NCBI RefSeq assembly: GCF_000516985.1 | Contig: NW_006917096.1 | Location: 3,395,606-3,459,605, forward strand | DNA from: Pestalotiopsis fici W106-1 | Taxonomy: Eukaryota; Ascomycota; Sordariomycetes; Amphisphaeriales; Sporocadaceae | Direction: 5' to 3' | Length of the DNA: 64,000 nucleotides | Shown: piece after piece, positions 55,801 through 64,000 of the stretch | Position numbering within the stretch: the stretch's first letter is position 1 | How the letters are laid out: each line of letters opens with the position of its first letter | Made by a program: the position numbers and the translations under genes | The notes under the pieces: model-generated | Seen by the model: the letters and a program-made list of their open reading frames with translations, nothing else | Database searches by the model: none | Told to the model about the DNA's origin: nothing

Positions 55801-58599
55801 TTATAAAAAAAATACCGTAAACTAATAAATAAAATTATAATAAAATTAACTTAACAAAAAACGATTATATTTTTAGCAAATATATTTAAATATTATATTT
55901 TAGTATTTTTTAAAAATTAATAAAATAATAAAATTATTTCCGTATATTAATTAGGCACGGATAATAATTTATATATAATATATTAAACTAAATTGCTTTT
56001 TTATATATTTTTATGCTTTAAATCCGATTTAAGCTAAATATTTTTATTACGGAATAAAATTCTTATATAATAGCCTTTTAAAAAAACCGCGGATATATCG
56101 TAAGCGGCTAGCTAAATATTTTATATCGCTAAATTAATAACCTTCGCGCTATTAAATGCAAAATTAATATAAATTAAAACCGTTTAAAATAAATAAAAAA
56201 GCTAATAACGGCCGACGGCATTAATTTTGTTTTATATCTTCCGGATTATATTATATTTATTTATTAAAGCGCAATAAAAGATTTCGTTTATTCCCTTTTA
56301 TATTATCGACGCGAAAATAAACTTTTATTAAGCGAATATCTTTATTTGCGTTAATAGCTAAAAAAATACGCAAATTAAAAGATAAAACCTTATTTAAAAT
56401 TATTAAATAAAAATTTAAGCGGATAAGATAAATTTCGATAACGTATAAATAAAATAAGTATTAATTTAAATAAGGTAAATCGCTTATTAAAACGATTAAA
56501 ATATTAAAATAAAAATATATACCTTTAATTTAATTAATATTAAATTATTTTAATTAAAAACGATTAAATTTAATTAAATATTTTGCGATCTTTTATAATA
56601 TTAATAATAATAATAAATTTTTTTTAAACCTAATTTATATTTATTAATATATAAAAAAATATTTTGCGTTAATAAACCTTAAAAAATATACGAATAAATA
56701 ATTTAAAAAAAATTTGCAAATATTAAAAAAAAAACATTAATAATTCCTTTTTTCCATTTTAAAAAATAAATTAATTTTATTTTAACGTAAATAAAAATAT
56801 TTATATTTATTTTATTTAATTTTCTTTAATTTAAATTTATCTTTTGCTAATAACGCGTATTATTATAAATGCTAATAAATATCTTTATTTTTCGCTTTTA
56901 GCTTTTTTTATTATTTCGTTCCGCTTTTTATTATTATTTTTATTTATAATTATAGCATTTCCTTTTTTTATATTTTTTAATAATAATAAATTTGCTTTTA
57001 TAAAATTATTATTATTATTATTATTAATTAAAATATATTTATAATTTTAAGCAAATTTATTAGCGGCTATTACGCCTTAAAAATATTTTTCGGCTTTTAG
57101 CTTATTTATCCGTTTTTCCGTTTTAATAAATTTTAATTATTTTTTTTTAATAATAAACCATTTCTTTTTATTTCCTTTTAATGCCGATAAACCTGCGCGG
57201 GTACGGGCCGCTTAAATATATTAATTAAAAACGCGGTCCTAAAATTTATTTAATTTTTTTATATATTTATCGATAAGCGTATTAAGCAAAAAAAGCTTAA
57301 TATTTAGCTTATTAACGAATATAATAATAAAAAGCTAAAAGCGAATTTTTAAAAGCTTTATATTTTTCCTAAGGCTTAGCGTTATTATTTTTATATTAAT
57401 ATAAGCTATACGTAATTTTTCGATAATAATTAGCCGCTTTTAATTTTAAAAGAAATAGCGAATAATCGCCTTTTTTTTAAATTTGCCTTTTTTATTTTTA
57501 ATAAGCTTTATAAAAACGATAAATTACTATTTAAATCGATTTATAATAATAAAAAAATTAAATTATTAAAATAATACGTAAATATATTTATAATAATTAA
57601 AATAATTAGCTTTAAATATAATTTAGTTTTTTTTAATTTTTTCGTATAAATAATATTTAAATATTCGGCATTATAAAAAAATCTTATAATACGTTTATTA
57701 GGCTTTATAAGCTTATAAATATTATACTAAAAAGCAATTTAAAAATCGACTTTAAAATAATCGCTAAAAGTAAAAAAAAAAGGCGCTTTAAAATTTTATT
57801 GCTTTTTTAAAAATTAGTTTTATACTAAATTACCCCTAAAACGCATTAAGTAAAAATTAAAATTTAAAACGTTATTATAATTTAAAATCCCCGGCGTTTA
57901 AAAAGCCGTATCGTACTAATAAAAAAGCCGGAAAATATAAAGCAAGCGTTTCCGGGGATTAAAAAGGTGGAAATAAATATCCGACGAAAGGTTAAAAATA
58001 TTAAAATTAAAAAAAAAAAAGCGTAAGTAAATTTTCGTCGTCGATTTAAATAATAAGCTCGGCGTCGCAATATTTGCAAATTTAAGCTTCGGGATTTTAT
58101 AAAGCATATTAAAAATAGCGACGCTTTATCTTAAAATAACGTTTTAAAAAAAGAAAAAATATAGCGAAAAATAAAGGAAAAAAATAAATTAAGGCTAATT
58201 AAATTTAAAAAACCTTAATTAAAATTTAAAAAATATAATTTAATTTATATTATTAAAAATTTAAATTCTAAATAATAAAAAAGCTTAGACTTTTTATATT
58301 ATAATTAGCCTCGTATTATTAAAACACCGGATAAAAAATTAAATCTATTTATAAAACCATAATTTTATTTTATAATTTAAAAATTATATTATTAAATAAA
58401 AATTAATATTTATATACGTTATTTATTATAATAATAAGAAATATATTAACGCCTTTTAATAAGCGTATTTATAAATATAAATATTATTAATTGCAAAAAA
58501 TAATTTTTTATATTTTTATAATTATTAATATAGGAAAATTTTATTTAAGCTATATATTTAACGTATTACTTTAACTAATAACAAATATATTCGTTTTTT

Positions 58600-58650
58600 A
58601 TTTATTATTTATTTTTATTTATTTTTATTTTTATTTATTTATTTTATATA
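58600..58650 (+). repeat. ATTTT/ATTT microsatellite-like tract
   Basis: Repeated TTTTTATTTATTTTTATT units within the AT-rich block, bounded by irregular AT-rich sequence. Confidence 0.6.
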
Positions 58651-59099
58651 AGCTTTATTTTTACGGTCGAATTTTTTTTAAAGTTGTTGTAATTAAAGCT
58701 TATATTTAATAAATCGTATATTTTTGCGCTAAGCCTTAATAGGATATTTTAAAACTTTAGGATTATTTTTAATAGCTATTAAATATTTTGTATTATTAAT
58801 AAATATTAAGCTTAAATATTATAACGTATAAATATATTAGCGCGAAAGCTATATATTTTTTTAAATATATTATAATAATAGTTAAAATATATATTTTTAG
58901 CAATATTTTTGCTATTAAAAAAATATAAATTAAAAAGACCTTGGCTATTTAGCGGGCGATATTGCTAATAAGCCGTATTATTTAAAACGGCGATAAAATT
59001 GAGTTTTAGGGTAAATAAATATAAAGCGGCAATATAGCACGGCTTAATACGTATAAAAATTATATCGCTTAGCCAAAATTTTCCCTTTTTTCTAAAAAC

Positions 59100-59525
59100 T
59101 TTAAAAATAAAAAAACGTTAAACGTATTAAAAAAATAAATTTAATATAAATTATATAAATAATATATAAAAATATATAGCTAAATATTTAAAAATATATC
59201 GCCTAATATTTAAATTTATATATTTAAATATTTATAAATATATTATTAAATATTTAAATATATATAGCTAAATATTAATAAATATATAGCTAAATATTTA
59301 AAAATATATAAGGATATATTTAAATATTACTAAATTAAATAATTTAAAAATATTTAAAAAATATAAAAAAAATTAATTAAAAATTAAATAAAAATATTTA
59401 GGGGTGTTTTAGGAGTATTAATATCGGTAATATATTAAAAAAAATATTTTATTGTAATTTTTTCGAATAAACGCTAAATAGTATTATTATCGCATTATCG
59501 AAGCTAATCGATAAATTATATCGTA
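59100..59525 (-). repeat. Right arm of the long inverted repeat
   Basis: Inverted copy of 53,320-53,750. Differences between arms are mostly C/T or G/A. For example the right arm keeps GGGGTGTTTTAGGAGTATTA (59,401-59,420), where the left arm inverted would read with A in place of several G. Weaker similarity continues to about 59,738. Confidence 0.8.
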
Positions 59526-59731
59526 TAATTAAAATAAATTTTATAAGCGGTTATATTTATAAAAGCATCCTTTAGCTTTTATTTTTCGAAAATAAAATCC
59601 TTTAAATTTTTTATTATCGGTAATATTAAAAATAAATAACGCAAAAATTATAATATTTATTAAAGCCTATAATAATAAAAATATAATAAAAAATAAATAA
59701 ATAAGCGGACTTAATTTTATTAAGGCTTAAT

Positions 59732-60235
59732 TGTTCTAAGGTATGATTGGTGGATTATAAGCTTAGGCACAGGGAAGCGTTTATATGATTCGTAGAATCA
59801 GGCCGTGGAGGGTAGTTATAAGGCTATATAATTAATTTATTAAAGCTTAAGGAAAAAATAACTAATTACGGAGGAATAACTATTTTTTATACTTATAAAA
59901 TTAACCGTAAGGAATATTCTGGAATATATTACTAATAATTGGATTATAAATCAAATTAATTAGTAATAAGGTTGATTTATAATCGAAGAAATTATTGAAA
60001 TCTATGGATTTCTATGGTATGGGTTATTTTATAACCTTAGGACCACTATGGCCAGGTGCATTAGCCACACTTAGTGGGGCTGGATCTAGTGGAACGTTTT
60101 ATTAGATTCCAATAGGTTCCAATAGCCATAGTGGCTATAATAGTTAATTATAATAACTTGTTAACTATATAGCATTGTAAATAGTGGCTATAAATGGTGC
60201 TATATTAATTATAAGTCAGTATAGGGTAAATTTTA
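59732..60235 (-). repeat. Probable LTR of the copia element, right limit uncertain
   Basis: About 500 bases clearly richer in G and C than either side, starting TGTTCTAAGGTATGATTGG and containing CCACTATGGCCAGGTGCATT. It lies just beyond the stop-codon end of the decayed RNase H region, where the 3' LTR of a minus-strand copia element belongs. TG at the left edge fits the TG...CA rule. The matching CA edge and target duplication could not be fixed because the other LTR is outside the window. Confidence 0.5.
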
Positions 60236-63200
60236 TTAATTTCCTATATATTGTTATTTAACGATATTTCGATAGGTTTTATAGCTATTATAACGATATA
60301 ATATGCGTTATAAAGCTAATTTTATATATTATACGATGCTATATTAATATCCGTGCAATACTCTTTTTATTAAATAATATCGGTTAAATTTAATAATTTA
60401 ATAAATTTTTAAAATTTATTTTTAAAAAGTGGCTTTATAAGGCCGTTTGCTAATATATTGTTAGTTAAAATATATTCGATTCGAATATTTTTATTTTTAA
60501 CTTTTTATCGTACGTAAAAATACCGTATAGCCGTATATTTAATACGTTAATAATATTCCGGATTATATGCTAAATTTATGGCCTTTGTATTATTTTTTTT
60601 AATTAATATGGTGTTTATATTAATTCCGATTTCCGTAAGGAGATTTTTTAATTATATTGTTTTATGGGTAGCCTGCTTTAACCTGTTAAATTCGGCTTTG
60701 GTAGTTAATAAAGAAATCGTAAATTGCCGTTTCGATTTCTAATTTATCGGCCCGTTATTTAAAATAAATAAATAATTAGACGTTAATTTACGGGTTTCGT
60801 AATTATTAGCAAAATCGGCATTGGAATAACCTATTAATCCGGGTTTTATTTTCCCGTTAAAGGTAATTTTAAGGTAGTAATAGGATTTTAAATAATTAAA
60901 TACCCTTTTTACCCTTTTTATCGTGGTTTTCGATAAGTTTTGTATATATTTGGCTAGATATGTTATAAGGTAAGCTAGGTCGGGCTTAATTTAGATTATA
61001 GCATATATTAATCTATTTAATAAATGCTAATATAAATGGATAAATTCCTTTAAAACCGGTTTTTCGTTATTTTTATTTTTTGACGTATATAACGATTTTG
61101 GGAATCCAGGGCTAAGTGGTATATTAGCCGGTTTTATATCGGAAAATCTATTAATTTTTAATAATTTTTTAAGGTAAATTGCTTGGTTTATACGAATGGT
61201 TTTATTTTTTCGATTTTTTTTAATTTATATACCGAGAAAATAAAAGACTGGTTTTAGATTTTTTATTTCGAATTTTTTCGAAATATCCTGTTTTAATTAG
61301 TTGATTTTACGTAAATTAGGGCCAAAAATCAGGAAATTATCTACGTAAATTATAATAAAAATATTAGATTTTTTATTATAATAAGCTAATTCGTTTGAAA
61401 TAAATGGATTAAATCCAAGCTTTTTCAGGCTGTTTTTTAGCGTAATTTGCTATTGGCGTGGATTTTGTTTAAGACCGTATAAGGCCTTTTTGAGCTGGAT
61501 TACCTGGGAGTCTTTTTCGTTGATTTTCTATCCGAAATTATTTAAATCCGGGTTTTCGGATAAGAATTCGGATAATCCGTTTATAGGGGTAATATATATT
61601 TTTTCGTATAATTCCCCGTTTAGGAAGGCACCGATTATATTAATTTGTTTGATTTCTTAATCGTAATAGGCTGCTAAGGCTAATAAAAGCTTTTAAATAA
61701 TAGATTTTATTCCCATAGCGAACGTTTCAAAATAATCGATTTTATATTATTATTCGAATTTACGTATAACTAATTTAGCTTTATATTTATCGATATTTCC
61801 GTTTTTATCGGTTTTCCTTTTAAATACCTATTTTACGGATAATGGGATTTTACCGGCTTTTTAGATTTTATTTCGATCAATGGCTTAAAAAGTCCTTTTT
61901 AAATTAATTGCCATAATTTAGCGTATATAGCCTGGTTTTATTTTTTTTTAAGGCTTTTTAATGCTTATTTTATTATTTTCGGTTCCGTATAGCCTGAATT
62001 TTCGATAATTAAATAATACGAGATATCGGCGAATAATTCGTTATATTTAACGAATTTATTTCGTTCGGAATCCGTAAATTTCGGAAGAATTACTTTAATA
62101 TTCGATTTATTCGAAGTAATCGAAAAGGTATTATTAATATCTATAGATTCGGAATTTATACTGGATCTATTATTTATATTAGATTCGTTCCCGGGTAAAT
62201 CCGGTCGATTATTAATTATAGACTTATTCGTAATGGATCGAAGAATTCAATCGTTTCCGGGAGGTGGATTTAGTGGATCCACCGTTTTCGGGACTATTAA
62301 TTAGATAAATTCACCGTCGGTAGAATTTTTATCCGGTGTTATTTCCTAATCCGGTAATTCCGAATCCGGTAATTTCTCCCCTTTTTTTCGATTTTTAGGT
62401 AATAATCGAATATAAAAGGTCCGTATAATTTATGATTTATACGGTCGATCGGGAAAATATACGTAATAAATTTTATTACCGTTATATTTAATTATTTTCC
62501 TATTTTCGGTAGTAATTCCGAATTTATCGGAATTTTTACGGATTTTTTTCGGTTTATAAACTAAAACCGGTATTCCTAAGGCATAAATTTAGGATAAATT
62601 AGGCGTATTATTCCGTTTTAGCCAAAAATAATCGTAAAATTCCTAATAAAAAATAAATAAACCGGATGCCGTAATAATAAAATTTATTAAATAAACTACT
62701 GCTTTTATAACGAATTCCTAAAGGTTTTTCGGGAGTTATAAATCAATAAAAACCATTTTAGTTTTTTCGATAATAATCCGGTTCGTACGTTCGGCTATAC
62801 CGTTTTATTTTAATATATAATAGGTTATAGGTTCGAAAATAATCCTTTTTTCGGTTAAATAATTTTTTAATTTAACCGGGGAAAACTTTTTATTATTATT
62901 TATACGAATAATATTCGGATATTTTCCGAATTAGGTTTTATAATATTCGATTTTATTTATTATAATATCGAATATATCGGATTTTTTTTTTAGAAAATTT
63001 AATTTTCCGAAATCCGGTTTTATTATCCGTAAAATTAGTTATATATTTATAACCGGAATAATTAAAAGGGGTAATATAAACCGTATTAATATAAATACGA
63101 TATAACGGTTTATTAACCTTATTTAGATTTATATAAAGTTAGTTTCGGGTAAATTTACCCGAAATATAGGATTTATAGTTTAAATCCTTTTTTTTTAATT

Positions 63201-64000
63201 TTTTTTTAGGAATCCCCGTAGTTATTTTAGCTATTTTAGCTAAAATATCGTAACTAAGGTAGCTAAGTCGTTTATGCTATTTTTCCGTAGCTATAAAAAA
63301 ATTCGAATAATTCGAAATTAATTCGATTTCTTCGAAATCCGTGGTTTCGTTAGATTTCGTATCCGAATTCGGTTCCGGGTAATTTAAACCGATTATACGG
63401 GCTTTTTTTATTACTTTTAGTGGATTTATAGCTAAATATATTATATTAGGCTTTGATTTATTAGTTAGGTATAAGAAAAATCTACGTTTTTTTTAATTTA
63501 ACGTAGCAAAAGGCCTATTTTTAGAATTATATAATTTATTTTCGTTTATAATATTGTTTTTTTAATAATATAGTTAGCCGGATATAATATTTAGCGGAAA
63601 TTCTGGTATATAAAGTACGTTTAATAACGTTATTTTACGTATTTTCCGGTTAATTTTAAAGGAAAGCGTAATATTTTTAATTCCTTTTAGAAATATTTTT
63701 CTACTATTTGTAATAATCGGTAAAAAATCCGATTTTATAGTAAAATTATCGAATAAATTCTTATTATTCGATATATATTTTAAAGAATTTATATTGTATA
63801 ATTATTAGTTTTTAGGGAAGGTAGTTAATTTTTTTTTTTTAAATTATTCGAAATATTCGAAAAAGCATAAAACGATTCGTTTTCGTCTAAATCTTCGTTA
63901 CGGGGTAAATTTCCCCGTTTTTTAGATTTTTGGTTCGTAGTGGATATAGTCGAATTTGAGTTATTCGATTTATTCGAATTATTCGAATTATTGGAATTAT
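60236..64000 (-). mobile_element. RIP-decayed Ty1/copia retrotransposon, pol region, incomplete
   Basis: On the minus strand a decayed polyprotein can be followed in copia order (integrase, reverse transcriptase, RNase H). Integrase end: NGIAERTNRIIIEKTKMVF at about 62,760-62,806, the usual QNG-x-AER-x-NR block. Reverse transcriptase: IIYVDNFLIFGPNLRKIN at about 61,320-61,353, where the catalytic YVDD has become YVDN. RNase H: GLIGYSNADFANN at about 60,800-60,835 (usual SDADWA) and ILANGLIKPLFKNKF near 60,410-60,458 (usual LADGLTKP). Many codons are now stops, so the element is dead. It starts before (right of) the window edge; gag and the 5' LTR are not seen. Confidence 0.85.

Larger units (their letters stand above)
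53095..59738 (+). mobile_element. RIP-decayed DNA transposon with long inverted repeats and DDE/integrase-type core
   Basis: An approximately 6.6 kb unit bounded by inverted repeats (arms listed separately). The outer ends read TAATTAAGCCTTA on the left and, inverted, CAATTAAGCCTTA on the right. Inside, on the plus strand, a decayed reading frame at about 55,000-55,800 can be followed through many stops. It shows a helix-turn-helix region (SDKQIYRAL-like text, with one Q now a stop), then a retroviral-integrase-like fold: FIDGY (about 55,401), SIDAY (about 55,454) and a third position I-R-F-N before G-I-K-T-F (about 55,577), where Asp appears to have become Asn. These positions match the three acids of a DDE/rve core known from eukaryotic integrase-domain transposons. 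Most stops are TAA or TAG where Gln or Trp would be expected, as RIP produces. Superfamily not fixed. Confidence 0.6.

Noticed and set aside
56844..58107. Short Phe/Leu-rich ORFs in the AT-rich block
   Set aside because: They are chance frames in sequence made almost only of A and T.
53320..59525. CRISPR array or centromere repeat
   Set aside because: The repeats are inverted arms with no regular spacers, and the host is a fungus; the DDE-like core explains the structure better.

Overview
This window reads as a filamentous ascomycete chromosome, most likely from the Hypocreales (inference from gene types). The first 52.5 kb carries about 20 genes. They have short introns of roughly 50-70 bases with CTRAY-like branch sites, and families typical of Pezizomycotina: Zn2Cys6 regulators, HET and NACHT proteins, Clr5-ankyrin proteins, MFS and APC transporters, and a Cys-rich secreted protein. 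From about 52.8 kb to the end the DNA becomes extremely AT-rich, has almost no open frames, and holds decayed transposons with the mutation pattern of repeat-induced point mutation (RIP). Layout: 0.4-2.6 kb, a zinc-cluster regulator with a damaged-looking 5' end; 2.6-6.2 kb, no convincing gene; 6.3-7.6 kb, an aquaporin; 8.1-8.7 kb, a small Cys-rich secreted protein; 10.7-12.2 kb, a secreted Thr-rich protein; 12.4-13.6 kb, an APH-like kinase; 14.2 kb, a 45-residue Cys protein; 15.0-16.9 kb, a HET protein between two copies of a short repeat; 18.1-20.3 kb, an amino-acid/choline-type permease; 21.0-25.1 kb, a Clr5-ankyrin protein; 26.3-29.8 kb, a NACHT protein; 30.3-31.7 kb, an UNC93-like transporter. 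The most interesting part is 31.7-45.9 kb. It contains a Zn2Cys6 regulator, an amidohydrolase resembling lactone hydrolases of the LigI type, a sugar-porter-family MFS transporter, a PrpF/aconitate-isomerase family protein, an extra mitochondrial-type aconitase, and a mitochondrial carrier resembling the tricarboxylate carriers MttA/Yhm2. All four intergenic regions that serve these genes contain the palindrome CGG-N6-CCG, the kind of site Zn2Cys6 dimers bind, including the promoter of the regulator itself. I infer a co-regulated module that makes, moves or degrades aconitate-like tricarboxylates. No decarboxylase and no citrate or alkylcitrate synthase is visible, so the end product or substrate is open. 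An F-box gene sits inside the module without its own evident link. Downstream lie an NAD(P)-binding reductase-like protein, a 1200-residue unrecognised fungal protein, and a short CorA-like membrane fragment. The terminal block holds an approximately 6.6 kb element with long inverted repeats around a decayed DDE/integrase-type transposase, followed at once by a decayed Ty1/copia retrotransposon on the minus strand that runs off the window.
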